Assembly: GCF_024281235.1 (NCBI RefSeq)
Contig: NZ_JAHWXY010000005.1
Span: 124,001-188,000 of the forward strand
Length of the DNA: 64,000 bases
Source: Shinella daejeonensis
Lineage (GTDB): Bacteria; Pseudomonadota; Alphaproteobacteria; Rhizobiales; Rhizobiaceae
Direction: 5' to 3'
Shown one piece after another: positions 34,478-44,922 of this stretch. The position numbers were made by a program, and so were the translations under genes. The notes below the pieces were generated by a model. The model ran no database searches. It saw only the letters and a list, made by a program, of their open reading frames with translations, and was not told the DNA's origin. Within the stretch, counting starts at the first letter, position 1, and each line of letters starts with the position of its first letter.

Positions 34478-36985
34478 ATGAATGCTCCCGTTCGAGCTGC
34501 GGACCCGAAGAACGCAGTAATTTCCCTGTCTATCGAAGGCATGACTTGCGTATCCTGCGTCGGCCGCGTCGAAAGAGCCCTCAAGGCCGTACCCGGCGTT
34601 GCCGACGCTGCCGTCAATCTGGCGACCGAAAAAGCAAGCATCACGACAGACGCCCCCGTCGATCGCGCCATGCTCGTCAAGGCCGTGGGAGATGCCGGCT
34701 ATACGGTCTCGGAGAGCTTCAGCGCTCCGAAAGCGACCTCGCTCGAGGTTGCGATCGAGGGCATGACCTGCGCCTCCTGCGTCGGCCGCGTCGAGAAGGC
34801 CCTGAAGGCTCTCCCGGGTGTTGCAAACGCGATCGTCAACCTTGCGACCGAGAAGGCCACGGTTCAGGGAACCGCCGATCCGGCGGCCGTAATCGGGGCA
34901 ATCGCCAGCGCGGGTTACACCGCCGAGGTGATCGGCGGCGCCCATGAGGGCGGACAGGCCGAAGCGAAAGAACGCGCCGGGAAGAAGGAGGAAGAACGCC
35001 GGGAACTCACGCGCGACCTCACCATCGCGGCGGTGCTGACGGCGCCGGTGTTTTTACTGGAAATGGGCGCGCACGCGATCCCCGGTGTCCATGACCTGAT
35101 CGATTCGACGATCGGGATGACGAACGCCTGGTATCTGCAATTCGTGTTGACGACCATCGTGCTGTTCGTACCCGGCATCCGCTTCTACGCCAGGGGACTT
35201 CCGGCGCTCTGGCGGCTTGCGCCTGACATGAACTCTCTGGTCGCCGTCGGTACGTTGGCTGCCTATGGTTATTCTCTTGTCGCGACCTTCGCCCCCGGCT
35301 TCCTGCCGGCGGGAACGATCAACGTCTATTATGAAGCCGCTGCGGTCATCGTCACGCTGATCCTGCTCGGCCGGCTGCTCGAAGCCCGCGCAAAAGGCCG
35401 CACTTCGGAAGCAATCAAGCATCTGGTCGGCCTTCAGGCCAGAACGGCGCGTGTCCGCCGTGACGGCAAGGCGGTCGATCTGCCGATCGATTCGGTTCTA
35501 TCGGGCGACATCGTGGAGGTCCGCCCCGGCGATCGTATCCCGGTCGATGGCGACGTGATCGAAGGCGACAGCTATGTCGACGAATCGATGATCACCGGCG
35601 AACCGATCCCGGTTTCGAAATCGGCGGGCAGCGAAGTCGTCGGCGGCACGGTCAACCAGACGGGCGCATTCGCATTCCGGGCAACCGCCGTCGGCGGCAA
35701 CACGGTGCTGTCGCAGATCATCCGCATGGTCGAGGAAGCGCAAGGCTCGAAGCTGCCTATTCAGGCGCTGGTCGACAAGGTGACGATGTACTTCGTCCCG
35801 GCGGTCTTCGCCGCCGCCGCGCTCACCTTCGCTGCATGGCTCTATTTCGGCCCCTCGCCCGCGCTCACCTTCGCGCTGGTCAATGCCGTTGCCGTCCTGA
35901 TCATCGCCTGCCCCTGCGCCATGGGCCTTGCGACGCCGACCTCGATCATGGTCGGCACCGGCCGCGGCGCGGAACTGGGCGTGCTGTTCCGTAAGGGCGA
36001 GGCGCTGCAACTCCTGAAGGACGCCAGGGTCGTGGCCGTCGACAAGACCGGCACGCTGACCGAGGGCAAGCCTGCGCTGACCGACCTCGAACTGGCTGCC
36101 GGCTTCGACCGGGCAACGGTGCTGGGTCTGGTCGCGGCCGCCGAAGCCAGGTCGGAACATCCGATCGCCCGCGCGATCGTGGACGCGGCCGAGGCGGAAG
36201 GCATCGCACTGCCCACGGTGTCGGACTTCGAATCGGTGACCGGCTTCGGCGTGAAGGCCGTGGTCGGCGGCAGCCACGTCGAGATCGGCGCCGACCGCTA
36301 CATGGTCGAGCTTGGCCATGATGTGGCGGGCTTCGCCAAGGTTGCCGAACATCTCGGCGATGAGGGCAAGTCGCCGCTCTATGCGGCGATCGACGGCAGG
36401 CTGGCGGCAATCGTTGCCGTCGCCGACCCGATCAAGGAGACGACGCCCGCCGCCATCAAGGCGCTGCACGATCTCGGCCTCAAGGTCGCGATGATCACCG
36501 GCGACAACGCCCGCACGGCAAAGGCCATCGCCGCGCGGCTCGGCATCGACGAGGTGGTGGCGGAAGTGCTGCCGGACGGCAAGGTCGATGCGGTGCGCCG
36601 CCTCAAGGCCGAGCACGGCAAGGTCGCCTTCGTCGGCGACGGCATCAACGACGCTCCGGCCCTGGCCGAGGCGGATGTGGGTCTCGCCATCGGCACCGGC
36701 ACGGACATCGCCATCGAGGCTGCGGACGTGGTACTCATGTCGGGCAGCCTGCAAGGGGTGCCGAACGCCATCGCACTCTCCCAGGCGACGATCGGCAACA
36801 TCCGGCAGAACCTGTTCTGGGCCTTCGCCTATAACACGGCGCTGATCCCGGTCGCCGCCGGTGTGCTCTATCCGGCCTATGGCATCCTCTTGTCGCCGGT
36901 CTTCGCCGCCGGCGCCATGGCCCTGTCGAGCGTCTTCGTGCTCGGCAATGCGCTACGGCTCAAGACCTTCAGGGTCCCAAGCTGA
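34478..36985 (+). CDS. copA: CopA, copper-exporting P1B-type ATPase
   Basis: An 835-residue Cu(I) pump. Two N-terminal metal-binding domains carry GMTCVSC (Cys24/Cys27) and GMTCASC (Cys98/Cys101). Eight membrane segments follow, with the transport-site motif CPC at 478-480, the TGE loop in MITGEPIPV, phosphorylated Asp522 in [15 protein letters not shown], the nucleotide-site GDGINDAP, and the Cu-specific YN and MALSSVFV near the C-terminus. It exports cytosolic copper, or supplies periplasmic copper enzymes. The ATG at 34478 has AAAGGAGG seven bases ahead. It is transcribed from the CueR promoter. Confidence 0.95.
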   Translation: MNAPVRAADPKNAVISLSIEGMTCVSCVGRVERALKAVPGVADAAVNLATEKASITTDAPVDRAMLVKAVGDAGYTVSESFSAPKATSLEVAIEGMTCASCVGRVEKALKALPGVANAIVNLATEKATVQGTADPAAVIGAIASAGYTAEVIGGAHEGGQAEAKERAGKKEEERRELTRDLTIAAVLTAPVFLLEMGAHAIPGVHDLIDSTIGMTNAWYLQFVLTTIVLFVPGIRFYARGLPALWRLAPDMNSLVAVGTLAAYGYSLVATFAPGFLPAGTINVYYEAAAVIVTLILLGRLLEARAKGRTSEAIKHLVGLQARTARVRRDGKAVDLPIDSVLSGDIVEVRPGDRIPVDGDVIEGDSYVDESMITGEPIPVSKSAGSEVVGGTVNQTGAFAFRATAVGGNTVLSQIIRMVEEAQGSKLPIQALVDKVTMYFVPAVFAAAALTFAAWLYFGPSPALTFALVNAVAVLIIACPCAMGLATPTSIMVGTGRGAELGVLFRKGEALQLLKDARVVAVDKTGTLTEGKPALTDLELAAGFDRATVLGLVAAAEARSEHPIARAIVDAAEAEGIALPTVSDFESVTGFGVKAVVGGSHVEIGADRYMVELGHDVAGFAKVAEHLGDEGKSPLYAAIDGRLAAIVAVADPIKETTPAAIKALHDLGLKVAMITGDNARTAKAIAARLGIDEVVAEVLPDGKVDAVRRLKAEHGKVAFVGDGINDAPALAEADVGLAIGTGTDIAIEAADVVLMSGSLQGVPNAIALSQATIGNIRQNLFWAFAYNTALIPVAAGVLYPAYGILLSPVFAAGAMALSSVFVLGNALRLKTFRVPS

Positions 36986-36996
36986 TGACATCGCTC

Positions 36997-37076
36997 TACC
37001 GCATTATCCGACGCCGAAGCGAGATCGCTTCAGCCCAGGATAATGCGGTAAAAGCAATATATATTAGAGCATTTCC
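36997..37076 (+). repeat. Dispersed palindromic repeat, copy B
   Basis: Perfect 13-base arms TACCGCATTATCC (36997-37009) and GGATAATGCGGTA (37038-37050) enclose the core GAAGCGAGATCGCTTC. The unit continues with AAAGCAATATATATTAGAGCATTTCC. It shares core and right flank with copies A and C but has an extra inverted left end. It stands between the convergent ends of copA and the AraC gene and may act as a terminator for both. Confidence 0.85.
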
Positions 37077-37085
37077 GCCTGCATC

Positions 37086-37961
37086 TCAGCGCCTCAGATT
37101 CCTGGGGGGAAATCCGAAAACCTTCTTGAACGCCGCGGTGAAATTCGTGGCGTCCGAATATCGAGCGGCATGAGCCGCCTGGGCAATGGTGGCGCCTTCG
37201 TTTTCAAGCGCCTGCCGGCCAAGCTCCAGACGCCTGACACGGATGAACTCGAAGACGCCGATGCCGAATTCCTCGCGGAAATGGCGCTGGACCCACGAGA
37301 CGCTGACGCCCGTCTCGCGTGCGATACGCGCTATGGTCAGCGGCTGGGCCAGGTGGGCGAGAATGTAGTCGCGGATCTGCTCACATCGCTGGCGCGTTTG
37401 CAGGCGGGGCTTGTTTTTCAGCTCCCGCGACCGCACCAGCGCCGAGCATGCCAGACCGATGAGATCCAGCGCGCGTGCGTTCTTGAACAGTGTCCGCATC
37501 TCGCCCTCCATGGAGGGCGGCGGTTCCATCATCTGTTCGGCGAGAACCAGCATCTGCTGGTCCGGTTCGAAACGGAACTCGGCCAGATGGGTGGCCAGAA
37601 ATCCGTGCAGGGCGGGCAGCCCGTCGGGCTGGGCGGCAACCAGTTCCTCGATCCATGGCAGTGGCGCGGAGATCTGGATCTTGCGCAACGGCAGATCGCT
37701 GTCATTGACGAAACGAAGCTTCGAATAGCGTGCGACATTGAGCATCAGCACCTGCGGCGTCGTAGCCTCGGGTGGCCCGGCGTCGATACGAAAGGCCGTG
37801 TTGTCGATCACGAAATGCTGGATGCCCTGAAGGAAGACCATCACCAGCAGCTTCGGCCAGATGTCGTATATCTCGTCATCCGGCGCGCAGCTGGGCTCGC
37901 CGTCCATGGTGCCGACGAAAAGGTCCGTCGGAATGTCTGCATTCAACCGGGTATGCTGCAT
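37086..37961 (-). CDS. AraC-family transcriptional regulator
   Basis: A regulator with an N-terminal ligand-type domain of the AraC_N/cupin group and a C-terminal pair of helix-turn-helices (PLTIARIARETGVSVSWVQRHFREEFG and IAQAAHAARYSDATNFTAAFKKVFGFPP). The start MQHTRLNADIPTD at 37961 gives 291 residues; Met at 37985 or 38063 would extend it. It is divergent from the siderophore receptor, like other AraC-type regulators that sense a siderophore or other ligand, but the domain is also common in regulators of unrelated genes. Confidence 0.82.
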   Translation of the reverse strand: MQHTRLNADIPTDLFVGTMDGEPSCAPDDEIYDIWPKLLVMVFLQGIQHFVIDNTAFRIDAGPPEATTPQVLMLNVARYSKLRFVNDSDLPLRKIQISAPLPWIEELVAAQPDGLPALHGFLATHLAEFRFEPDQQMLVLAEQMMEPPPSMEGEMRTLFKNARALDLIGLACSALVRSRELKNKPRLQTRQRCEQIRDYILAHLAQPLTIARIARETGVSVSWVQRHFREEFGIGVFEFIRVRRLELGRQALENEGATIAQAAHAARYSDATNFTAAFKKVFGFPPRNLRR

Positions 37962-38075
37962 TGGTGGGCACCGTCGATGATCCATCAGAAAGCCGCATCC
38001 TGCCGTTACCGCGCAGGTAATTGCCGTTTGCGCACGGGTCGCGGCAATCGACTTCACCGGCATTATTCATATACA

Positions 38076-38090
38076 TGAGATCATCAGTCA
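38076..38090. promoter_or_regulatory. TGA-N9-TCA iron-responsive box upstream of the siderophore receptor
   Basis: TGAGATCATCAGTCA matches the rhizobial IRO motif (TGA-N9-TCA) bound by the iron-sulfur regulator RirA. It lies 60 bases before the TonB receptor start and is preceded by A and followed by A, like other boxes in this window. Confidence 0.5.
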
Positions 38091-38149
38091 AGTTTTGTCC
38101 TGCGCCATGGTTATGGCACGGGGACGCATTTTTTTGGAGACAGGGCACA

Positions 38150-40369
38150 ATGAGCACGATCAGCGGGACTGTGCGGGCATTGAAACGGGGGGCAAGCGTG
38201 ATCGTTCTGGCGTCGGCCGGACACGCGGCCTTCGCGCAGGAAGCAGGTCAGGCCCCCGCGCAGTCAACGGTTCTGGAGCCGATCGTCGTCACCGGCGGTT
38301 ATGAAGACGCCCGCGGATCGTTTACGGGATATCTCGCCGGCAAGACGGCGACCGCGACCAAGACGGCCACCTCGATCGTCGACGTTCCTCAATCCATCTC
38401 CGTCATCGGCCGTGAAGAAATGGATTCCCGGTCGGCGACGCGTCTTTCCGAAACCCTGCGCTATACGCCGGGCGTCACGGTCGAGGCGGACGGTGTCGAT
38501 TCCCGTTTCGACTCGATCTCGATCCGCGGTTTCAACACCGACAACGCCACATGGCTGGATGGCATGCCCTATCAGGCCGGCGCGAGCCTCGGCAGCGGCA
38601 ACAACTGGACGATCCCCCAGATCGACACCTGGACGCTGGAACGCGTGGAGGTGCTGAAGGGGCCGTCGTCGTCCATGTATGGTCAGCTTCCGCCGGGCGG
38701 CATGATAAACCAGGTGACCAAGCGCCCAAGCGATGAGGCCTCGCGCCAGATCGAGACCTATGTCGACAGTTTCGGCATGCCGACGGCCGCCGTCGATTTC
38801 ACCGGCCCGCTCAACGACGCCACCTCCTACCGGCTGCTCGGCAAATTCGGCAAGACAGGCTCCGAAGTCGATGAAGGCGATCGCACACGCCTGCTCCTTG
38901 CCCCATCCTTCAGCGTGGACGTGGGGGAAGGAAAGTTCACCGGCTATGCGCAGCTCCAGCAGGATCGCGGCGGGATCGATTACTCCTGGCTTCCCGCCTA
39001 CGGCACGCTCTACGATAACCCCCACGGGCGCATATCGCGGAGCTTCTTTGCCGGCGAGCCGGATTTCAACCGCTATGATCGCAACCAGTATATCATCGGC
39101 TACGACTACGAAACGCCGCTCTTCTCCGACAATCTGACGCTGCGCCATGCGCTGCGCTGGTCAAGGGTCCAGTCGACCATCAATATGGTCCAGAGCGATA
39201 TGTTCGACGATCCGACAGCCGGTTGGGACTGGCGCACGATCGATCGCTATGCCGTCGATGCCAGCGGCGACACCAACAATCTGGTTTCGGATACGTCGTT
39301 GAACTGGCTGGTGGAAACCGGGTCGGTCAGGCATCAGATCGTCGCCGGCATCGATATCGCACGCAGCACATTCGACGCCTCCCGCTATTCGGGCACCGCG
39401 CCTTCCATCGATATGTTCAACCCCGTATACGGGACCGGGTCGATCGGCAATTTCGATCTGTTGAGCAATATCGACGCCCGGCTGAGCCAGGTCGGCCTCT
39501 ATGTCCAGGATCAGATGGAGATCGGCAATCTTCGGGTGCTCGGCGGGCTGCGGCAGGATTTCACCAATGGAAAATCCGATGTCGAGACCTGGCGCGGCGT
39601 GGAAACGATTGACCAGAAGGACAGGGCGACGAGCGGCCGCGCCGGTCTTCTCTACCGCTTCGACAACGGGATCGCGCCTTACATTTCCTACGGCACGTCG
39701 TTCCAGCCGGTGCTGGGCGCCACTGCCGGCGGCAATGTTTTCAAGCCGATGACCGGCGAGCAATATGAAGCCGGCATCCGCTATGCGCCGTCCGACGATC
39801 TTTTGTGGTCGGCTTCGGTGTTCGACATTCGCCAGACCAACCGCCTGACCGACGACCCCGTCTACGGATGGCCGGATCAGGTGCAGACCGGCGAGGTGCG
39901 CATCCGCGGCTTCGAAACCGAACTCAAGGCCGATCTGCAAAATGGCTGGTCCGTGACCGCATCCTATTCCTATCTCGATCACAAGGTCACCGAGAGCGAG
40001 ATTCCCGAGGAACTGGGACAACCCGTCCTTTTCGTCCCGAACCATCAGGCGAGCCTGTGGGCCGACTACACCGTGCAGGCCGGCACATTCGAGGCATGGC
40101 GGCTGGGGGCCGGCGTGCGCTACACCGGATCGAGCCGCGGCGGCGATATCGAGACACCCTCCGGCTATGCGGGCATGAAGATACCCGGTTACGGACTGGT
40201 GGATTTCAGGCTTTCGGCACCGCTCGACAGGTGGATCCCCGGCGGCCAGCTGAATCTTTCAATCAATAACGTCTTCGACAAGAAATATGTCGCCGGCTGC
40301 GGCAGCGTCTGGACCTGCGGCTTCGGATACGGCCGCACCGGCACGCTATCGATTTCTGCGAAGTTCTGA
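38150..40369 (+). CDS. TonB-dependent siderophore receptor (ferrichrome/FhuA-like)
   Basis: A 739-residue outer-membrane receptor. Residues 1-30 form a Sec signal ending AFAQ. The TonB box region is TVLEPIVVTGG, the plug spans about 60-200 with VPQSISVIGREEMDSR...LRYTPGVTV, RGFNTDNATWLDGMPY and LERVEVLKGPSSSMYGQLPPGGMINQVTKRP, the siderophore-receptor form of the plug signature. The barrel ends with the typical terminal Phe (SAKF). Its 3' end overlaps the convergent ATPase gene by 24 bases. It works with the ABC importer encoded opposite. Confidence 0.92.
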   Translation: MSTISGTVRALKRGASVIVLASAGHAAFAQEAGQAPAQSTVLEPIVVTGGYEDARGSFTGYLAGKTATATKTATSIVDVPQSISVIGREEMDSRSATRLSETLRYTPGVTVEADGVDSRFDSISIRGFNTDNATWLDGMPYQAGASLGSGNNWTIPQIDTWTLERVEVLKGPSSSMYGQLPPGGMINQVTKRPSDEASRQIETYVDSFGMPTAAVDFTGPLNDATSYRLLGKFGKTGSEVDEGDRTRLLLAPSFSVDVGEGKFTGYAQLQQDRGGIDYSWLPAYGTLYDNPHGRISRSFFAGEPDFNRYDRNQYIIGYDYETPLFSDNLTLRHALRWSRVQSTINMVQSDMFDDPTAGWDWRTIDRYAVDASGDTNNLVSDTSLNWLVETGSVRHQIVAGIDIARSTFDASRYSGTAPSIDMFNPVYGTGSIGNFDLLSNIDARLSQVGLYVQDQMEIGNLRVLGGLRQDFTNGKSDVETWRGVETIDQKDRATSGRAGLLYRFDNGIAPYISYGTSFQPVLGATAGGNVFKPMTGEQYEAGIRYAPSDDLLWSASVFDIRQTNRLTDDPVYGWPDQVQTGEVRIRGFETELKADLQNGWSVTASYSYLDHKVTESEIPEELGQPVLFVPNHQASLWADYTVQAGTFEAWRLGAGVRYTGSSRGGDIETPSGYAGMKIPGYGLVDFRLSAPLDRWIPGGQLNLSINNVFDKKYVAGCGSVWTCGFGYGRTGTLSISAKF

Positions 40370-41137
40370 AGGCACCACCATCGGCGTGAACGTGACCGGG
40401 TCCGGCACGATCACGCTCTCCAGCCGGAAGACGGCACGCATGGTCTCGGCACGCACAACCTCATCCGGCCGGCCGGCGGCGATCACCTGCCCGCCGGCCA
40501 GCATCACAAGATGGGATGCGTGGCGGCTGGCCTGGTTGATGTCGTGGAGGACCGCGACAATCGTGCGGCCGCGCTCCGACAACTCGCTCAAAAGCGCCAT
40601 CAGTTCGACCTGATAGGCGATGTCGAGGAAACTGGTCGGCTCGTCCAGAAGCAGGATCGGCGTGTCCTGCGCCAGCACCAGCGCGATCCAGACGCGCTGC
40701 CTTTGCCCGCCCGACAAGGTCGAGACCAGCCGGTGGGCGAGATCGGCCACACCGGCCTGCGCCATGGCGGCATCCACCGCCGTCCGATCGGCGGCCGACC
40801 ATTGGCGGAACATCGTCTGATGCGGAAAGCGGCCGCGCATGACGAGTTCAGCGACGCGGATGCCGTCCGGCGCCAGCGGGAACTGCGGCAGCATCGCGAT
40901 ATCGCGGGCAAGATGACGGGGACGCAGGGCGGACACCGGTTTGCCGTCGAGCAGAATCTTGCCCGCGACAGGCGCGACGGCGCCGCCCAGAAGCTTCAGC
41001 AAAGTTGATTTCCCGCTGCCGTTGGCGCCCATGATGGCGGTAAATACGCCGTCCGGCAGGACGAGGCTGATGTCTTTCAGCACTGAGACGCCTTCATAGG
41101 CGGCGCTGACGCGATCAAGTTGAAGACGATAATTCAT
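40346..41137 (-). CDS. Iron-siderophore ABC transporter ATP-binding protein (FhuC/FepC-like)
   Basis: A 263-residue ATPase. Walker A is GANGSGKST (residues about 36-44), the signature is LSGGQRQRVWIALVL, and Walker B is ILLLDEPTSFLD, with the D-loop and HDINQASRHASH switch typical of FecE/FhuC proteins. It powers siderophore import across the inner membrane. The start overlaps the stop of the permease gene upstream (ATGA), and the end overlaps the receptor gene tail. Confidence 0.92.
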   Translation of the reverse strand: MNYRLQLDRVSAAYEGVSVLKDISLVLPDGVFTAIMGANGSGKSTLLKLLGGAVAPVAGKILLDGKPVSALRPRHLARDIAMLPQFPLAPDGIRVAELVMRGRFPHQTMFRQWSAADRTAVDAAMAQAGVADLAHRLVSTLSGGQRQRVWIALVLAQDTPILLLDEPTSFLDIAYQVELMALLSELSERGRTIVAVLHDINQASRHASHLVMLAGGQVIAAGRPDEVVRAETMRAVFRLESVIVPDPVTFTPMVVPSELRRNR

Positions 41138-42165
41138 GATGTCCCGACGCGCCCCGAACGCAATAACAGCCAGAAGAACCACAACCCGCCCAGAACCAGC
41201 GTAACGACCCCCACCGGCAGCGGCATGCCGGACGGTATTTTCTGGGCCAGCAGATCTGAGGCGCCGAGCAGGATCGATCCGGCAAGTGCGGCGTGAACGA
41301 GCGCCACATCGCCGTCGGCCGTTAACCGCCGGGCGATCTGAGGCGCGACCAGCGCGATGAAGCCGATCGGCCCGACGAGAGCCGTGACCAGCGCCGACAG
41401 GGCAAGCCCGACGAGAATCGCCGATAGCCTCGTGCGGCCCGGGTCGAGGCCTGTTCCCCTTGCGATGGCGTCGCCGAGCTCCAGCTGGCGCAGCGAGCGG
41501 GCGAGCAAAAGGCCGGGCGGAACGAGAAGCACCGCGCTGATGCCGAGATAGGCAAGCCGGCTTTTATCCATGTCGTTGAGCGACCCCAGTCCCCAGCTCG
41601 CCACCGCGACCGCCGCTTCTTCGCCCGCTTGCAGCAGCAGCCATTGCGAGGCGGCGAAGAACAGCTGACCGATGCCGATACCGACCACGATCAGCCGGAA
41701 GCCGCTCAAGCCCCGCGCGACGAAAAGATAGACCGCAAGCGCGGCCACCGCACCGCCCGACAATGCGCCGCCCGCGACCAGAAAGAAACCGCCGCCGAAG
41801 ACCAGCATCGCGACCACGGCCCCGAAATGGGCGCCGGCGTCGAAGCCCATCACATCAGGACTGGCGAGCGGGTTGCGAAATACCGACTGGAAAAGCGCGC
41901 CGGCAAGTCCGAGCATCGCGCCGGCCACCAGAGCAGCCAGGAAGCGCGGCAGCCGCCATTCCATCACCACCATGCGCGCGGTCTCGTCTCCCCCGCCCCG
42001 CACCACATCCAGAATCTCGTAGAAAGTAAGCGGATAATCCCCGCTCGCCAGCGTCCATATGCCTATGCCGAGGCCCGCGAGACACAGGAAGATGCCCGCC
42101 AGGAGCCGCCTTCGGCTGGTCTTCAACGCGATGCCGCCGGCGGGAGATGCGATGATGACGCTCAT
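41134..42165 (-). CDS. Iron-siderophore ABC transporter permease (FecD/FepG-like, second)
   Basis: A 343-residue permease of the FecCD family with about nine membrane segments. Motifs include EWRLPRFLAALVAGAMLGLAGALFQSVFRNPLASPDVMG near residue 70 and GFIALVAPQIARRL near residue 265. It follows the first permease by one base and overlaps the ATPase gene. Confidence 0.92.
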   Translation of the reverse strand: MSVIIASPAGGIALKTSRRRLLAGIFLCLAGLGIGIWTLASGDYPLTFYEILDVVRGGGDETARMVVMEWRLPRFLAALVAGAMLGLAGALFQSVFRNPLASPDVMGFDAGAHFGAVVAMLVFGGGFFLVAGGALSGGAVAALAVYLFVARGLSGFRLIVVGIGIGQLFFAASQWLLLQAGEEAAVAVASWGLGSLNDMDKSRLAYLGISAVLLVPPGLLLARSLRQLELGDAIARGTGLDPGRTRLSAILVGLALSALVTALVGPIGFIALVAPQIARRLTADGDVALVHAALAGSILLGASDLLAQKIPSGMPLPVGVVTLVLGGLWFFWLLLRSGRVGTS

Positions 42166-42166
42166 C

Positions 42167-43147
42167 TCACAGATCTCCGATCCTGTAGGCGAGCGCGATC
42201 AGCACCGGCGCGCCGGCAAAGGCCATCACGATGCCCAGTGGCGCTTCGCCTTGCGGCAGCACGACGCGGGCGAGAAGGTCGGCGCTCAACAGCAGGACCG
42301 GGCCGAGCAGTGCGGTCAGCGCAAGGATCGCCCGCTGGTCGACGCCGACGACGGCGCGGGCGGCCAGTGGGGCGAGAAGGCCGACGAAGCCGACCGGCCC
42401 GGTCGCGCTGGTGGCGGCGCCGGCAAGAACGACGACCGAGGCGGCGGCGGCCATTTGCGTGCCCGCGATGCCGACGCCGAGCGAGCGCGCCAGATCGTTG
42501 CCGAGCGCGATGGCGTTGAGACGGGGGCCAAGTACAAGCGTCAGCAATACGCCCGCCAGCACAAAGGGAGCCACGGCCCGAACCGGCTCGAAATCGGTGA
42601 CGATCAGCGAGCCAGCGCCCCAGACCAGAACCCGCCGGAAAAGATCGGGATCGGAAAGCGTGACCGCCCAGCCCGCGCCGCCGGCGATGGCGCTCATCGC
42701 GACGCCGCACAAAACGAGGCGCAGCGCCGTGGCGCCGCCGAGCGAACTGAAGATCTGCACCAGCGCGCCGGTCACCAATGCGCCGCCCATCGCCGCCCAG
42801 ACCAGCGTCATGGGCTGCGCCATGCCGGTCAACGCGACACACAGGACGACGGCAAGGCTCGCACCGGCATTGACGCCCATGATGCCCGGATCGGCAAGGA
42901 CGTTGCGGGTGACGGCCTGCATGACAGCCCCGGCCAGCGCAAAGCCGATGCCGGCCAATATGGCCAGCAACATGCGCGGCACCCGCATGGCGACGATCTC
43001 ATTGGCGACATCCGAAGCATCGCCGGTAAGTGCCGCCAGCACCTCGCCGAGCGGCAGGGATTTCGCGCCGATCGCGAGGCTGGCAAGAGCCAGGATGCAG
43101 AGCATCGACGAAGCCAGCGCCACGGCAAGGCCGAGGCGGGCGGTCAT
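42167..43147 (-). CDS. Iron-siderophore ABC transporter permease (FecC/FepD-like, first)
   Basis: A 326-residue FecCD-family permease: RVPRMLLAILAGIGFALAGAVMQAVTRNVLADPGIMG near residue 55 and GFVGLLAPLAARAVVG near residue 250. It begins inside the stop codon of the siderophore-interacting protein gene (ATGA). With its neighbour it makes a heterodimeric channel for ferric siderophore. Confidence 0.92.
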   Translation of the reverse strand: MTARLGLAVALASSMLCILALASLAIGAKSLPLGEVLAALTGDASDVANEIVAMRVPRMLLAILAGIGFALAGAVMQAVTRNVLADPGIMGVNAGASLAVVLCVALTGMAQPMTLVWAAMGGALVTGALVQIFSSLGGATALRLVLCGVAMSAIAGGAGWAVTLSDPDLFRRVLVWGAGSLIVTDFEPVRAVAPFVLAGVLLTLVLGPRLNAIALGNDLARSLGVGIAGTQMAAAASVVVLAGAATSATGPVGFVGLLAPLAARAVVGVDQRAILALTALLGPVLLLSADLLARVVLPQGEAPLGIVMAFAGAPVLIALAYRIGDL

Positions 43148-43947
43148 GCCATTTCCTGTTCCATGCGCAGGGTCCAATAGGTCGATACGTCGAACCGGCC
43201 GCCTTCGTCCTTGCGCGGAGCGAGATGGGCGCGCAGCGCCTCGACCGCCTTGCGTTCGGCCGCCGCCCACAAATAGACGCCCTGCCCCAGCGGCTCGTCA
43301 CGGACCAGCCCGACCAACACGTCGGTCTGCCCTGGATCATGCAGCAGCCAGCGGATTTCAGCGGATTCCGGCGCTTTCAGCGGAATGCGCGCGGCTTCGT
43401 CCCCGATCAGGATGATCGCCGTCACCGTCGCCGTGTCGGGCAGCATCTCCAGCCAGTTGGCGAGCGCCGGAAGCGCCGTCTCGTCGCCGATCAGCAGGTA
43501 GCGTTCGGCCGCCGGCAACAGCATCGACGCCTTCGGTCCCGCCAGATGGATCCTGTCACCGATCTGTGCCCCGGCGGCCCAGCCGCCGGCGATACCGCCA
43601 TCATGCAGCACAAAGTCGAGAATCAGCCTTCCGCTCGAAGCATCATGGGCGCGGGGCGTATATTCGCGCGAGATCGTCGGCGGATCGTCCGGCCAGTGGA
43701 GCCGCCCGTCACCCTGCTGCGGCAGTGCAATGCTGGACGTCCGGGGATCGGGAAAGAAAAGCTTCACATGATCGTCCGGCCCGAGGCTTTGAAAGGCCGG
43801 CAGTTCCCGACCGTCCTTTCTGAAAGCCCCAAGTTGCTCGCCGCCAAGGACGATGCGCCGCATTCGGGGCGACAAATCCTCCACGCCGATCACCTCCACC
43901 TCGCGCAATGTGATCGGAAATCGTTGAACGGCGATCTGGTTCATCAT
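43144..43947 (-). CDS. Siderophore-interacting protein, FAD ferric-siderophore reductase
   Basis: A 267-residue cytoplasmic reductase of the ViuB/SIP group. The FAD site is SREYTPRAHD near residue 93, the flavin phosphate region is GPKASMLLP near residue 137, and the NAD(P)H site includes LIGDETALPALANWLE. It removes iron from imported siderophore by reducing Fe(III). It sits between the binding protein and the permease genes with ATGA overlaps on both sides, so import and release are made together. Confidence 0.9.
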   Translation of the reverse strand: MMNQIAVQRFPITLREVEVIGVEDLSPRMRRIVLGGEQLGAFRKDGRELPAFQSLGPDDHVKLFFPDPRTSSIALPQQGDGRLHWPDDPPTISREYTPRAHDASSGRLILDFVLHDGGIAGGWAAGAQIGDRIHLAGPKASMLLPAAERYLLIGDETALPALANWLEMLPDTATVTAIILIGDEAARIPLKAPESAEIRWLLHDPGQTDVLVGLVRDEPLGQGVYLWAAAERKAVEALRAHLAPRKDEGGRFDVSTYWTLRMEQEMA

Positions 43948-44879
43948 GCTGCATCCAGTTTGTTCATCAGAATATCGAGACCGTCGAGAAAGCGGTTCGC
44001 GGTCAGGTGCATTTCCGGCCAGATATCCGGCAGGCCGACAAGCCTGCCCGATGCGACGGCGGGAAGCCGGCGAAAGCCCGGCAGGTCGAGGATCGGCTGG
44101 ACCTCGGGCGAAGGCTGGCCGTCGAGCGTCGGATAGAGGAACCCCTGCACATCGCTCAATTCGTCGACCTGTTCATAGGAAAGCTGGACGCCGTTGGCCT
44201 CGTCGGTGCGCGCGACGGGCGGCAACGATACGCCGAGGTCACGAAAGATCCGCCCCGTCCACGAAATCGAGCTATGGATGAGGATCTGCCGGTCGCGCCC
44301 GCTGATCACGGCCAGCGGTCCGTGTTGACGCGCGCCGGACCAGCGTTCGTGGGATTTGGCGACGCGGGCACCATAGGCATCGCGGTCGGCCTGAGCCTGC
44401 GCTTCAAGCCCCATCGTGGCTGCAAGCGCATCGGAGGTCTCCAGCAGTGCGCCCGCCCCCTCGGACTGGATCAGCACCGTCGGTGCGATGGCCGACAGCT
44501 TGCGGTAAAGGGCCGAATGGTCGGCGCCGCTGCGCACCATACCCACGATGAGATCGGGTCGGAGCGCCAATATCGCCTCGTAGCGAAGCTGTCCGCCATA
44601 GGTCGAGGCGCCGACCACCGGGACGTCCGCGAGAATCTGCGCGCCCGCTTCCGTCAGCGATGTACGGCTGACTGTCGTGGCTCCGACGGGCCTCAGGCCA
44701 TAATTGGCCGCCACCGCCGCCGCCGCATCGAGGGCGACGATCCTTTCGGGCGCGGCCGGGATCGTCACCGGCCCAAACGCGGTCGCGACCTTGAGGTCCC
44801 CCGAAAAACCCGCTGCGGGCGCAAATAGCGCCAGCCCGCCCAGGGTGAATGTGCGTCGGGTGAGATGTCGTCGTGTCAT
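43944..44879 (-). CDS. Periplasmic ferric-siderophore-binding protein (FepB/FhuD-like)
   Basis: A 311-residue class III binding protein. The N-terminus has a Tat signal (MTRRHLTRRTFTLGGLAL). Cleft motifs are PERIVALDAAAAVAANYGLRPVGAT and ILALRPDLIVGMVRSG. It delivers ferric siderophore to the permease pair. Start 44879 is chosen for the Tat signal; an in-frame ATG at 44963 would add 28 residues that cross the iron box. It is the first gene of the import operon. Confidence 0.9.
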   Translation of the reverse strand: MTRRHLTRRTFTLGGLALFAPAAGFSGDLKVATAFGPVTIPAAPERIVALDAAAAVAANYGLRPVGATTVSRTSLTEAGAQILADVPVVGASTYGGQLRYEAILALRPDLIVGMVRSGADHSALYRKLSAIAPTVLIQSEGAGALLETSDALAATMGLEAQAQADRDAYGARVAKSHERWSGARQHGPLAVISGRDRQILIHSSISWTGRIFRDLGVSLPPVARTDEANGVQLSYEQVDELSDVQGFLYPTLDGQPSPEVQPILDLPGFRRLPAVASGRLVGLPDIWPEMHLTANRFLDGLDILMNKLDAA

Positions 44880-44922
44880 TGTCCAGGATGAGTGCTTGCG
44901 GCCAGAGGATGGACCGAATACA

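Noticed and set aside
35498-36754. 418-codon minus-strand frame inside copA
   Set aside because: Shadow of the copper ATPase, which has every catalytic motif on the plus strand.
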